Shown: positions 17,951 to 26,979 of the stretch, in pieces
Position numbering within the stretch: position 1 is the first letter of the stretch
Layout of the letters: every line of letters starts with the position of its first letter
Source: Robiginitomaculum sp.
GTDB lineage: Bacteria; Pseudomonadota; Alphaproteobacteria; Caulobacterales; Maricaulaceae
Reading direction: 5' to 3'
Length of the DNA: 64,000 nt
Assembly (NCBI GenBank): GCA_030949705.1
Contig: JAUZSF010000003.1
Coordinates: 1 to 64,000, forward strand
The notes under the pieces: generated by a model
What the model was told of the DNA's origin: nothing
What the model saw: only the letters and a program-made list of their open reading frames with translations
The model's database searches: none
Made by a program: the position numbers and the translations under genes

Positions 17951-18717
17951 TTCGCATGCATTCTGATGAGATTGAACGCTATGCCCGTCATTTGATCCTC
18001 AAGGATATTGGTGGGCCAGGCCAGCAAAAGCTGAAATCAGCCAAGGTTCTGATCGTCGGTGCCGGGGGACTGGGCGCCCCGGCAGCGCTTTATCTTGCGG
18101 CGGCGGGTATTGGCACACTGGGCCTGATGGATGATGACGTGGTCTCGCTGTCCAATTTGCAACGCCAGGTGCTTTTTGGAACCCAGGATGTGGGCGAGGC
18201 AAAAACCACGGCGGCGGCCCGGACGCTATCCCGTCTTAATCCGCATATCACCATTGCCACTCATCAGGGGCGTTTTGATGAAGGTTGCGCCGATCTGTTG
18301 CGTGCATATGACCTGGTGTTGGACGGTACCGATAATTTTGCCAGCCGCTTTGTAATCAATGCTGCCTGTCACCAAGCGGGAACACCGCTGGTATCCGGCG
18401 CGGCCATTGGCTTTGAAGGGCAGGTCGCCTGCTTTCATTCTGCGGGGGGCAAAACCCCCTGTTATCGCTGTCTGGTGCCCACTTTGCCAGACGAGGGCGA
18501 CACCTGCGAAACCGTAGGCGTGATCGGGGCGCTAACCGGGGTCATCGGTGCCGTGATGGCTTTGGAAGCCATAAAAATCATCACCGGATCCGGCGATCCG
18601 CTTTATGGGCGCCTGATGATTTTTGATGGATTGGGGGCGGCTTGGCGGGTGCTGAACTTGCCCCGGGATTCGGCCTGCCCGGTTTGTGGCGATCAGCCTT
18701 TGGACAAATCCCCATAA
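17947..18717 (+). CDS. moeB: ThiF/MoeB-type E1-like adenylyltransferase
   Basis: A 256-residue adenylating enzyme. It has the nucleotide-binding motif VLIVGAGGLGAPAALYLAAA (residues about 35-55), the DDDVVSLSNLQRQVLF block, the catalytic Asp region LVLDGTDNFASRF, and two CxxC zinc pairs (PCYRCLVP and CPVCGD). It activates the C-terminus of MoaD or ThiS for sulfur transfer in molybdopterin or thiamine biosynthesis. No rhodanese domain is fused. The start could be GTG at 17947 (overlapping the TPR stop) or ATG at 17956 (MHSDEIERYARH). No moaD or thiS lies nearby, so the exact partner is open. Confidence 0.9.
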   Translation: MIRMHSDEIERYARHLILKDIGGPGQQKLKSAKVLIVGAGGLGAPAALYLAAAGIGTLGLMDDDVVSLSNLQRQVLFGTQDVGEAKTTAAARTLSRLNPHITIATHQGRFDEGCADLLRAYDLVLDGTDNFASRFVINAACHQAGTPLVSGAAIGFEGQVACFHSAGGKTPCYRCLVPTLPDEGDTCETVGVIGALTGVIGAVMALEAIKIITGSGDPLYGRLMIFDGLGAAWRVLNLPRDSACPVCGDQPLDKSP

Positions 18718-19607
18718 ACAATCCGCACCATGGCTTCGGCCTTGATAAAGCCATTGCCCCATTCTGCGTTCAGGGCAGCCAGCGGATCGGCGGCCACGGC
18801 CTCATCTTCGCTTTTGCCCTCGGCAATGGTTTTCAAAACGGCGCGGCGCACGGCCTTTAACATGGCCAGATTGCTTTGCAGATCGGCCTTGTTGGCCAAG
18901 GGGCCATGGCCGGGAATGATTTTGGTGTCATCGGTAATCAGCGCCAGAGCGCGTTCCTGGGCAGCAATCATCCCATCAATGGAGCCACCACTGCCGGTGT
19001 CGATAAAGGGGTACATTTTGTTGAACAAAACATCGCCCATATGCAACACGTCGGCATCTTCAAAATAGACCATGGCATCGCCATCGGTGTGGGCATTTTT
19101 GACATGAAAGACGTGAATGTTCTGGGCGTTCTGGTAAAAACTGATCTCGTTGGTAAAGGTAATGATTGGCCGGGCAATGGCTGGCGAGGCTTTGATTTCG
19201 CGCTTAAAGGCCTTGATAAACTGGTCTGTGGACAGCCGTTTGCGCACATTGTTGTGGGCCACAATGATGGCGCCGTCCGTGCCAAAGTTTTCATTGCCAC
19301 CAGCGTGATCATAATGCCAATGGGTATTGATCAAAAAGCGCACGGGATTGGTGCTGACCTTGCTGATGGCGGTTTTGATCTTGGTCGATAAGGGCGCAAA
19401 CTGATCATCAATCAGAAAGGCTCCATCCCTGCCGGTGCTCAGCCCCAGATTGCCACCGGCCCCCGTCATCATGTAAAGGCCGCTGCCCAGATCGGTGGTT
19501 TCGATTTTCACATCGGCAAAGTTATTGTCCTGTGCCTGAGCCGGAACGATCAGCATGGCGGCTGCCCAAAAAGTGATTACGGCGGTGCGCAGTATTGGTT
19601 TTTTCAT
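18693..19607 (-). CDS. Secreted metallo-beta-lactamase-fold hydrolase
   Basis: A 304-residue protein with a signal peptide (cleavage near AQAQD, residue 26) and the MBL zinc motif INTHWHYDHAGGNENFG (residues about 93-110). Other metal-binding positions are the His in HVKNAHTDGDAMVYF, the Asp in LHMGDVLFNKMYPF, and the His in KIIPGHGPLA. Family members include beta-lactamase-like and quinoprotein-relay hydrolases; the substrate is unknown and resistance function is not implied. Its 3' end overlaps that of the convergent moeB-like gene by 25 bp. Confidence 0.9.
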   Translation of the reverse strand: MKKPILRTAVITFWAAAMLIVPAQAQDNNFADVKIETTDLGSGLYMMTGAGGNLGLSTGRDGAFLIDDQFAPLSTKIKTAISKVSTNPVRFLINTHWHYDHAGGNENFGTDGAIIVAHNNVRKRLSTDQFIKAFKREIKASPAIARPIITFTNEISFYQNAQNIHVFHVKNAHTDGDAMVYFEDADVLHMGDVLFNKMYPFIDTGSGGSIDGMIAAQERALALITDDTKIIPGHGPLANKADLQSNLAMLKAVRRAVLKTIAEGKSEDEAVAADPLAALNAEWGNGFIKAEAMVRIVYGDLSKG

Positions 19608-19697
19608 GATGGATTCTCCTGGGGCGAATATGGCCGAAGTCTAGCGCACCGGCACCCCCGCCGCCTACACAAAACCGTGAGGCCCAGGCGCGTTCGT

Positions 19698-20696
19698 TTA
19701 TGTCAGTTCAAAAATGACCCGGTCCGGCGGGCGGTGTCCATCTTCAAAGGCCTTGATATTGATGATCATTTTTTCGCCCATGGCGATGCGCGCTTCGATG
19801 GTGGCAGAACCCATATGGGGCAGGGCCACCACGCATTCCATCTCAAGCAGGCGTGGTTCCACTTTGGGTTCAAATTCATAAACATCCAGTCCCGCTCCGG
19901 CCAGCTCTCCCGCCTCCAGCAGGTCTGCCAAGGCGGTTTCGTCCAGCACATCGCCACGCGAGGTGTTCACCAGAAACGCATGGCGCGGCAGTTTTGACAG
20001 GCGCTCGCGCGATAGCAAATGATGGGTTTGCGGGGTTTTGGGGCAATTAATGGAAATAATGTCCATGGCGCTCAGCATGGCATCCAGATCCTCCCACCAT
20101 AACGCGCCCAGCTCTTCCTCGATGGCGGCACTGACCCGATTGCGATTATGATAATGTACCTCCAGCCCAAAGGCACGGGCGCGCCGCGCAATGGCCTGGC
20201 CAATGCGGCCCATGCCCACAATGCCCAGTTTCTTGCCGCCAATGCTGTGCCCCATCATCCAGGTGGGGGCCCAGCCCTTGAATGCGCCGGCGCGCATGAC
20301 CCGCACCCCTTCGGCCAGACGGCGCGGCACCGCCAAAATCAGCGCCATGGCCAGATCGGCGGTATCTTCGGTCAGTACCCCGGGTGTGTTGGTTACCGTA
20401 ATGTCGGCCTTGGCCGCGGCCTCCAGATCGATATGATCAATACCGGCGCCAAAATTGGCAATGATTTTCAGCCGGCCCGCCCCGGCATTTATAACCTTGG
20501 CATCAATGGTATCGGTTACCGTGGGGGCCAGCACTTCGCAATTGGCCGCCGCCGCTTTTAATTCCTCATGAGAAAACGGCGTGTCACTCTCATTCAGATG
20601 GGCATCAAACAAGGTGCCCAGACGGTCCTGAACCGGATCTGGCAGTCGCCGCGTTACAATTACCTTGGTTCTCTTGTTCATGGTGATTAAACTCAT
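19698..20696 (-). CDS. D-2-hydroxyacid dehydrogenase (glyoxylate/hydroxypyruvate reductase type)
   Basis: A 332-residue NAD(P)-dependent oxidoreductase. It has the Rossmann motif LGIVGMGRIGQAIARRA (residues about 155-171), the NTSRGDVLDE segment containing the catalytic-region Arg (about 240), Glu in LDVYEFEP and the catalytic His in ALPHMGSAT. Residues IIANFGAGIDHIDLEAA match the GyaR-like branch. Reduction of glyoxylate to glycolate would fit a cell with a glyoxylate shunt, but the substrate is not proven. The start at 20696 lacks a clear Shine-Dalgarno; Met 6 (MNKRTKVIV) is an alternative. Confidence 0.9.
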   Translation of the reverse strand: MSLITMNKRTKVIVTRRLPDPVQDRLGTLFDAHLNESDTPFSHEELKAAAANCEVLAPTVTDTIDAKVINAGAGRLKIIANFGAGIDHIDLEAAAKADITVTNTPGVLTEDTADLAMALILAVPRRLAEGVRVMRAGAFKGWAPTWMMGHSIGGKKLGIVGMGRIGQAIARRARAFGLEVHYHNRNRVSAAIEEELGALWWEDLDAMLSAMDIISINCPKTPQTHHLLSRERLSKLPRHAFLVNTSRGDVLDETALADLLEAGELAGAGLDVYEFEPKVEPRLLEMECVVALPHMGSATIEARIAMGEKMIINIKAFEDGHRPPDRVIFELT

Positions 20697-20733
20697 TTAA
20701 TTCTGCTTCGCAAGCAAGGGTGTTTTTTGCCAA

Positions 20734-21264
20734 GTGCCAGACTTTACGCATTCATTTTTTATACGCCGATTCATCCGTATTGTGGCATGTTTTGGCGGTC
20801 TTGTCCTGATCGTGGCCTGTGGTCAGGGTGCACAAAAAAATACGCCATCCGAGGTGCCCTATTTTACCAATTTGCGGCCCGACGAGGCCTGGGGCCGCCG
20901 GGGGCCGTCCTATCGACAGCCGGTGTTGTGGGAATATCGGCGTCGGGGGCTGCCTTTGCTGGTGATTGATGAAACCACATTCTGGCGACAGGTTTTGGAT
21001 CCGCAGGGAGACCGGGTCTGGATGCACAAATCCCTGCTTTCCCGGCGCGCGATTGTCATGGTGATGGCGGACCAACCGATCCCGTTATATCGCACCATGG
21101 GGGATGATCAGACGGTGGTGGCCTATGCCGATCCACAGGCTTTGTTGCGCCTGGGGCCATGCCAGGGGGATCGCTGTCAGCTCAGGAAAGATAAGATCAG
21201 GGGGTGGGCCAACAAGGCAGACCTTTGGGGGGTGGATATACCTAAAAAGGCTTTGCTGGATTAG
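20734..21264 (+). CDS. SH3-like domain lipoprotein
   Basis: A 176-residue protein of the SH3-like COG3807 type. An N-terminal lipoprotein signal (FGGLVLIVACGQG, lipobox IVAC) is followed by two SH3-like segments, LRPDEAWGRRGPSYRQPVLW with WRQVLDPQGDRVWMHKSLL, and a second around YRTMGDDQTVVAY ending at RGWANKADLWGVD. Such proteins are exported and thought to bind cell-wall material. The start is a GTG. It ends overlapping the convergent irr gene by four bases. Confidence 0.83.
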   Translation: MPDFTHSFFIRRFIRIVACFGGLVLIVACGQGAQKNTPSEVPYFTNLRPDEAWGRRGPSYRQPVLWEYRRRGLPLLVIDETTFWRQVLDPQGDRVWMHKSLLSRRAIVMVMADQPIPLYRTMGDDQTVVAYADPQALLRLGPCQGDRCQLRKDKIRGWANKADLWGVDIPKKALLD

Positions 21265-21704
21265 CTGGAAATACGAACCAGCAAATCCACACCTTTCAGC
21301 GTGGTGCCATCCGGCAGTGGTGGCAGTTTCATATCCTTCAACAGGTTCTCGCCGATATTGATCAGTTTGCCGGTTTTTTCATCATAAAAATGATGATGTT
21401 CATTGGGATCCGTATCAAAATAAACCCGGGAACAATCTGTGTTTACCTGGCGTAATATCCCTGCCGCGGTAAAAGCCCGCAGGGTGTTGTAAACCGTGGC
21501 CAGGGAAACCCGGCAATCGGCCTCTATGGATTGCTCGTATAGCTCTTCGGCGGTGATATGAGTATGTTTTTCATCACAAAATAACAGGCAGGTCAGGATC
21601 ACCCGCGGTGCGGTGGCGCGCAAACCCGCATTTTCCAACATGGCGATGGCGCGTTCATTGCTAAGGGTTCGAGTGGCACACGTTGTACATTTCTGATCAG
21701 CCAT
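21261..21704 (-). CDS. irr: Fur-family iron response regulator (Irr-like)
   Basis: A 147-residue Fur-family repressor starting at MADQKCTTCATR, chosen because GGAGAG lies just upstream; the longer open frame to 21866 is not credible. The winged helix (LENAGLRATAPRVILTCLLF; VSLATVYNTLRAF) and the dimerisation domain with EHHHFYDEKTGKLI are intact. Irr regulates iron and heme genes in alphaproteobacteria, and an irr gene divergent from fabA-fabB-fabI is a known arrangement there. An N-terminal CTTC pair could bind heme or metal, an inference. A half ICE-like TTCTAA occurs near 21845. Confidence 0.9.
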   Translation of the reverse strand: MADQKCTTCATRTLSNERAIAMLENAGLRATAPRVILTCLLFCDEKHTHITAEELYEQSIEADCRVSLATVYNTLRAFTAAGILRQVNTDCSRVYFDTDPNEHHHFYDEKTGKLINIGENLLKDMKLPPLPDGTTLKGVDLLVRISS

Positions 21705-21913
21705 ATGCGCTCTCCTGATGTGCTTCGCTTGAGTGTCCCCGAACCGCGTGCTAGGCGAGTGTTTCCTGGCTGGCATACCTGCTGAACGGGGTAATTTAAT
21801 ACCGTAACACGATGCGGTAACCAATGCACGTAAATTAATAGTGATTCTAATCTTTAATAAAACCATAATTTACATGCAGGTTTATGAAGGACAGTTTGGA
21901 GGGCAGGAAGTTT

Positions 21914-22423
21914 ATGCATGAGACTAGCAATAGTTATGACTATGCAAGCCTGATTCGTTCGGGCCATGGTGGCATTTTTGGACCCGGTAATGCACAATTG
22001 CCTTTACCGCCAATGCTGATGTTTGACCGTATTACCATGATCACTGATGAAAATGGTGAATATGGCAAGGGTTATGTTGAGGCAGAGCTGGATGTGCGCC
22101 CCGATCTTTGGTTTTTTCCCTGTCATTTTGAAAATGACCCGGTAATGCCCGGTTGCCTTGGCCTTGATGCCCTGTGGCAATTGGTGGGCTTTTTTCTGGG
22201 CTGGTCCGGCGGCGCGGGCCGTGGCCGTGCTTTGGGCGTTGGCGAGGTTAAATTTACCGGCCAGGTCACTCCGGACGTCAAACTGGTAAAATACCGCATT
22301 GACCTGAAACGGGTGATCAACCGCCGTCTGGTGCTGGGCATTGCCGATGGCACTATGGAGGCCGACGGCGAAGTCATTTATAAAACCAAAGACCTCCGTG
22401 TGGGTCTGTTTAAACCTGAATAA
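21914..22423 (+). CDS. fabA: 3-hydroxydecanoyl-ACP dehydratase/isomerase
   Basis: A 169-residue FabA. Catalytic His and Asp are in [20 protein letters not shown]. FabA dehydrates 3-hydroxydecanoyl-ACP and isomerises trans-2- to cis-3-decenoyl-ACP, the branch point for unsaturated fatty acids. The start is placed at [10 protein letters not shown] (21914), preceded by AGGAAG and giving the family length; a longer frame opens at 21884. First gene of the fabA-fabB-fabI operon. Confidence 0.95.
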   Translation: MHETSNSYDYASLIRSGHGGIFGPGNAQLPLPPMLMFDRITMITDENGEYGKGYVEAELDVRPDLWFFPCHFENDPVMPGCLGLDALWQLVGFFLGWSGGAGRGRALGVGEVKFTGQVTPDVKLVKYRIDLKRVINRRLVLGIADGTMEADGEVIYKTKDLRVGLFKPE

Positions 22424-22442
22424 AAGCGGATAGGATAGTCGT

Positions 22443-23654
22443 ATGCGTCGCGTTGTTATTACTGGCATGGGCATTATTTCCAGCATTGGGCTGGATCTTG
22501 ATGAAGTTTCGGCCTCCCTTAAGGCTGGTAAGTCCGGGGTGAAGGCGGCCCCGACCTTTGCGGAAATGGGATTTCGTTCGCAAATTGCCGCTCCTCCCCC
22601 TGAACTGAACCTCAAAGAGTTGATCGACAAACGCCTGTTGCGTTTTATGGCCGATGGTTCGGCCTGGTGCTGGCTGGCCGCTGAGCAGGCGATCAAGGAT
22701 TCTGGACTGGAAGAAAGCGAAGTTTCCAATCCACGCACGGGCCTGATTGTCGGCACCGGTGGCCCGTCCACCGAAGTGCTGATCAAATCGGCGGATATTG
22801 CCCGCGCCAAGGGTGTCAAACGCATCGGCCCGTTTGCCGTGCCCAAGGCGATGAGTTCAACTGGCTCGGCCACGTTGGCTACGGGCCTTAAAATCAAGGG
22901 GCTCAGCTATTCCATCTCTTCGGCCTGCACCACTTCGCTGCACTGTATTGGGGCCGCGGCCGAACAGGTGCAATGGAACAAACAGGACGTTATCATCGCC
23001 GGTGGCGGTGAGGAACTCTACTGGGCCATGTCGGCGCTGTTTGATGCCATGGGTGCCATGTCCAGCAAGTATAACGACACGCCCGAGTGCGCCAGCCGCG
23101 CCTTTGATGTGGACCGCGATGGCTTTGTTATCGCCGGCGGGGCCGGGATTGTCATTGTCGAAGAACGCGAACATGCGCTGGCCCGCGGTGCCAAAATCTA
23201 TGCCGAAATCACTGGCTATGGGGCCACTTCTGACGGCTATGACATGGTCCAGCCTTCTGGCGAAGGGGCCGAGCGCGCCATGCGTCTGGCCATGGAAACT
23301 GCGCCGGGACCGATCGATTATATCAACCCCCATGCGACCTCCACACCGGTGGGCGATATTGCCGAAATGCGGGCCATTCGCGATGTCTTTGGCGATAATA
23401 TGCCCGCCTTGTCGGGTACCAAATCCATGACCGGCCATTGCCTGGGCGGGGCCGGTGCCCAAGAGGCCATATACAGCCTGTTGATGATGCGCGATGGCTT
23501 TATTGCCCCCTCCATCAATATCGAAAACCTTGACCCCGAATTTGACGGGGCCAACATCATCACTGCGCCCACCAAGGCAGAGCTGAACACCGTCATGTCT
23601 AACTCGTTTGGCTTTGGCGGCACCAATGGTTCGGTGATTTTCAGCCGCCATTAA
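22443..23654 (+). CDS. fabB: Beta-ketoacyl-ACP synthase I
   Basis: A 403-residue condensing enzyme. It has the active-site Cys in [14 protein letters not shown], His in [11 protein letters not shown] and His in [13 protein letters not shown]. It elongates unsaturated intermediates made by FabA. It lies 19 bp after fabA and 25 bp before fabI, in one operon. Confidence 0.96.
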   Translation: MRRVVITGMGIISSIGLDLDEVSASLKAGKSGVKAAPTFAEMGFRSQIAAPPPELNLKELIDKRLLRFMADGSAWCWLAAEQAIKDSGLEESEVSNPRTGLIVGTGGPSTEVLIKSADIARAKGVKRIGPFAVPKAMSSTGSATLATGLKIKGLSYSISSACTTSLHCIGAAAEQVQWNKQDVIIAGGGEELYWAMSALFDAMGAMSSKYNDTPECASRAFDVDRDGFVIAGGAGIVIVEEREHALARGAKIYAEITGYGATSDGYDMVQPSGEGAERAMRLAMETAPGPIDYINPHATSTPVGDIAEMRAIRDVFGDNMPALSGTKSMTGHCLGGAGAQEAIYSLLMMRDGFIAPSINIENLDPEFDGANIITAPTKAELNTVMSNSFGFGGTNGSVIFSRH

Positions 23655-23679
23655 ACCGATCAATACAAGGAACATCCCC

Positions 23680-24507
23680 ATGAGCGAAGATGTGTGCGAA
23701 GGCTTTCCCAAAGGCAAACTGATGCGCGGCAAGCGCGGCCTGATTATGGGCGTTGCCAACAAAAATTCCATTGCCTGGGGCATTGCCCGTCAGCTTTATG
23801 CCCAAGGGGCCGAGCTGGGCTTTACCTATCAGGGCGAAGCGCTGGAAAAACGGGTGCGCTCGCTGGCCGAAAGCGTAGAGGCCAAGATCTTCACCCCGTG
23901 TGATGTTGCGGACGATGACAGCATGGATGCGGCCTTTGCCGAAGTGGAAAAAACCTGGGGCGGGCTGGACTTTCTGGTCCATTCCATCGGGTTTGCCGGT
24001 CGCGAGGGGCTGAAAGGCTCGTTTGTCGAGAACACCACCCGGGATAACTTCAAAATGACCATGGACATCTCGGTGTTTTCTTTCGTCGCGGCGGCCAAAC
24101 GGGCGGCGCCCCTGATGAAGGATGGCGGCACCATGATCACTATGACCTATCTGGGGGCGGAACGGGTGATCCCCAATTATAACGTCATGGGCGTGGCCAA
24201 GGCGGCACTGGAAGCAACCACCCGTTATATGGCTCGCGATCTGGGGCCACAGGGCATCCGGGTGAACGCCATTTCGGCAGGCCCCATGCGCACTTTGGCC
24301 ATGGCCGGTATATCGGGGGGGCGCGGCATGCTCTCCACCGGCAAGGACTGGAGCCTGCTGAAAGAAGACACCTCCATGGAAGGGGTTGCCGGTTCGGCTC
24401 TATGGCTGCTTAGCGATCTTGGCCGCTCGGTCGCCGGTGAAGTGGTGCATGTGGATGCAGGCTTTCACGCGGTGGGCATGCCCGATGAAGAGACCTTAAA
24501 GGGCTGA
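23680..24507 (+). CDS. fabI: Enoyl-ACP reductase (NADH)
   Basis: A 275-residue short-chain dehydrogenase of the FabI class. It has the nucleotide-binding start RGLIMGVANKNSIAWGIARQ, the catalytic residues in PNYNVMGVAKAALEATTRYM (Tyr-x6-Lys), and the upstream MTYLGAERVIP. It performs the last reduction of each fatty-acid elongation round and is the target of triclosan in FabI enzymes. It ends the fabA-fabB-fabI operon before a strong terminator. Confidence 0.95.
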   Translation: MSEDVCEGFPKGKLMRGKRGLIMGVANKNSIAWGIARQLYAQGAELGFTYQGEALEKRVRSLAESVEAKIFTPCDVADDDSMDAAFAEVEKTWGGLDFLVHSIGFAGREGLKGSFVENTTRDNFKMTMDISVFSFVAAAKRAAPLMKDGGTMITMTYLGAERVIPNYNVMGVAKAALEATTRYMARDLGPQGIRVNAISAGPMRTLAMAGISGGRGMLSTGKDWSLLKEDTSMEGVAGSALWLLSDLGRSVAGEVVHVDAGFHAVGMPDEETLKG

Positions 24508-24535
24508 TCCCTTCCTATCCAAATGAAACCAGTAT

Positions 24536-24565
24536 AACCCCCCGCCATCATGGCGGGGGTTTTTT
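24536..24565 (+). terminator. Rho-independent terminator of fabA-fabB-fabI
   Basis: A GC-rich hairpin (CCCCCGCCA / TGGCGGGGG, loop TCA) is followed by a T6 tract, 28 bp after the fabI stop. Confidence 0.93.
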
Positions 24566-25109
24566 GGTTTTATCCCCGCTTATCTGAGGGACACATGGGG
24601 GTAAAAAGGGATAAATGAGGGGCGTTTCAGGGTCCGTTTTTTCGCATTCAGGGGCATTTAAGGGGCAAGTGATGGACGGCCCAGGGGTAAGGCATGACCC
24701 TCATTGACCCTCAAACGTGTTATGCGGGGGATTTCTCCCTCTCCCTGGGGAGAGGGCCGGGGTGAGGGGGGTGTGAAGTAAAGATCGTGCACTTTCTTTA
24801 AGCTCCTAATCCCTCACCTTATTCCTCTCCCGCCCGGGAGAGGAAAGAGATTGTTTCCATGCCGGTGCGATGCTTTTGGGGATGGGGATAATGCGAACTT
24901 ACCCCACATGGGCGCTGGTGGGGTATCGTATTGGTATTGCCCCCCCTGTCATTGCCGGGCCTGTCCCGGCAATCCAGAGCAGCCTTAAAGTAAAACTGGA
25001 TTACCCGGACAAGCCGGGTAATGACACCTATGGAAAAAAACCTTCACCTCATCCTGAGGGATGGCGAAGCCATCGTCTCGAAGGATGGCGCTATTCCAGC
25101 GCGCGCGTT
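24566..25109. other. Non-coding region with palindromic intergenic repeats
   Basis: No gene is evident. It contains CCTCTCCC/GGGAGAGG-type palindromes at about 24740-24770 and 24815-24850, and repeats at 24947-24976, 24997-25026 and about 25045-25087 that resemble repeats at 58471-58586. ORFs here run into the antisense of the alkaline phosphatase gene and are not credible. Confidence 0.7.
24947..25026. repeat. Nested palindromic repeat pair
   Basis: A 30-nt palindrome beginning TGTCATTGCCGGG (24947-24976) and a 30-nt partner beginning TGGATTACCCGG and ending GGTAATGACA (24997-25026) are close inverted copies, separated by 20 nt. Each is itself a hairpin, and together they can form a large cruciform. 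A relative (TGGATTGCCGG, then CCGGCAATGACA) occurs at 58556-58585. This type of short mobile-like repeat is common in alphaproteobacterial intergenic DNA. Confidence 0.75.
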
Positions 25110-26777
25110 TTACTTCTCAGGCTCATACCCGGCCAGGCCGCCGGCATAGGCCATGATGTGAAAGAGGGTGTTTTCCTCGATGGCGCCATGGACCAGCCAG
25201 GCCGAGGGGCCATCGGCAAACACCGGTACGTCTTCGCCGGTATGTTTGGAAAACCGCGACGGGATCAGGGCCTGCTGTCGGTAATCATGGGCGGTGGTGT
25301 CGACGTCCTCCGGGTCGGGGCGAACGACGGATTTATCCGTCTTTTTTTTACCATCAGAGCTAAGGGAGTATTTGCCGGGCACAATGGTGCGATACTGATC
25401 CGGGGTGGCGAACATGGAGCCCGGTCCCGTGGAATACAGCACCGTGGTATAGGCTTTGCCATCGGCCCCCTTCATGGGCTTGCCATCCAAAGAGGAAGTC
25501 AGGCCCAAAATCGGGTTGTTGCGCTTGGGATAGCCATTAATGGTCAGGCCATGGCTGTGATCGGCGGTGACAATAATCAACGTGTCCTTGGGATCGGTCA
25601 TTTCGCGCACCACTTTGACGGCCGCATCAAAGGCGCGAACATCCTCCAGCGCCCGGGCGGCATTATTGGCATGATTGGCCATGTCAATGCGCGCCCCTTC
25701 GATCATCAGTACATAGCCATTTTTGTTCTGGCTGAGCCGGGTGATGGCGGCGCGGGTCATGGCGGCCAGTGAAGGCTCGCCAGCCCCGTCTTTGGCGCGG
25801 TCACCGTCATAATTCATGTGCGAGGGTTCAAACAGGCCCAGGATTTTATCGGGACCGGAAAAATCAATATTGGCAAACTGGTCCTGGTTCCAGATCCAGT
25901 CATGGCCGGGCTTTTTCGCCCATTTCTCGGCAAGATTGCGTCCATCGCCGCGTTTGCCGTTTTCGTCGGCATATTCGGGGTCTTGAACGTCCTTGGGCAG
26001 AAAGTTTTCGCGTCCGCCACCCAAGGCAATTTCCAGCCCGTCACCATGGGGCCATTCGACCAATTGGCGGGCCAGGTCAATGCAGCCGTCTTTGATGGCT
26101 TCTTCGCTCATCACACTGTCGCGTTCCCAGCCGCGATTGGCCACATGGCCATAAACCCCGGCCGGGGTGGCGTGGGTAATGCGTGCGGTGCTGACCATGC
26201 CGGTGGCCCGGCCGGCGTCTTCGGCCAGTTCAAAAAGAGAGGTCAGCGTATGCCCGGCAGAGGCGGCACAATCGTCATAGGGGACGGTCTGATCAACGCC
26301 GATGGTGCGAATGCTGGTTTTGGCTCCACTGACCAGGGCAGTTACCGTAGAGGCCGAATCAGAGACCTGGGCATCATGGGCATAGGTGCGCGAAAATGCC
26401 GTATAGGGCAGCTTTTCCATCTCCAGAATATAGCTTTCCCCATCCAGCCCCTGTTGCTGACCAGTGTATATGCGCCCGGCAGTCAGGGTGGAAATACCCA
26501 TGCCATCGCCAATCATCAGAATGATGTTTTTGGCCCGCCCCTTGGTCGCGCGCAGCTTCAGCGCCGCGTTTAACTGGGCGGTTCCGTTCTGGTAATAGCT
26601 GTCGGTGGTTTGTACCGGTTTGGGACTGGCCTCGGCCGGTTTGGCGGGCATCCCTTTTATTCTGGCCAAGGGGGCCTTGAGGATATTGGGGGTTTCAATG
26701 CCAATACTGGAACAGGCATTCAGAGCAAGAGAACCAACGGCCAACAGGGCCAGTGTTTTTACAGAAGTATGTGTCAT
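25110..26777 (-). CDS. Alkaline phosphatase (PhoA type), lipoprotein
   Basis: A 555-residue phosphomonoesterase. It has the metal-binding motif NIILMIGDGMG, the nucleophile serine in VSDSASTVTALVSG, ligands in MIEGARIDMANHANNA (Glu, Asp, His) and the late His in VTADHSHGLT and DVDTTAHDY. The start is placed at MTHTSVKTLALLAV, which gives a clean lipoprotein signal (SLALNACSS); an upstream Met at 26819 adds an unlikely basic leader. The enzyme would release phosphate from organic esters at the cell surface or in the periplasm. No Pho box could be identified by eye. The Shine-Dalgarno is weak. Confidence 0.93.
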   Translation of the reverse strand: MTHTSVKTLALLAVGSLALNACSSIGIETPNILKAPLARIKGMPAKPAEASPKPVQTTDSYYQNGTAQLNAALKLRATKGRAKNIILMIGDGMGISTLTAGRIYTGQQQGLDGESYILEMEKLPYTAFSRTYAHDAQVSDSASTVTALVSGAKTSIRTIGVDQTVPYDDCAASAGHTLTSLFELAEDAGRATGMVSTARITHATPAGVYGHVANRGWERDSVMSEEAIKDGCIDLARQLVEWPHGDGLEIALGGGRENFLPKDVQDPEYADENGKRGDGRNLAEKWAKKPGHDWIWNQDQFANIDFSGPDKILGLFEPSHMNYDGDRAKDGAGEPSLAAMTRAAITRLSQNKNGYVLMIEGARIDMANHANNAARALEDVRAFDAAVKVVREMTDPKDTLIIVTADHSHGLTINGYPKRNNPILGLTSSLDGKPMKGADGKAYTTVLYSTGPGSMFATPDQYRTIVPGKYSLSSDGKKKTDKSVVRPDPEDVDTTAHDYRQQALIPSRFSKHTGEDVPVFADGPSAWLVHGAIEENTLFHIMAYAGGLAGYEPEK

Positions 26778-26979
26778 TTTATTTCTTTTTGTTCTTATAA
26801 AAATGCGGGAACCCATCAAACCGAAAGAGGGTTAATATTCAGTGTTGTGCCCAAGTATGGCGCTTTTGGGTCGCTGTCTGCACAAAGCGGTTAACCTTAA
26901 AAGGCCGCTTGCTCAGGCCGGGGCCAGCCGCTAGGGTCGCGCCCAAACAAATAGCCATAATGAAAGGCCCCGGGGAACT

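Noticed and set aside
24870..25772. A 300-codon plus-strand frame
   Set aside because: It runs through intergenic palindromes and then antisense to the alkaline phosphatase; the sequence is low in protein-like character.
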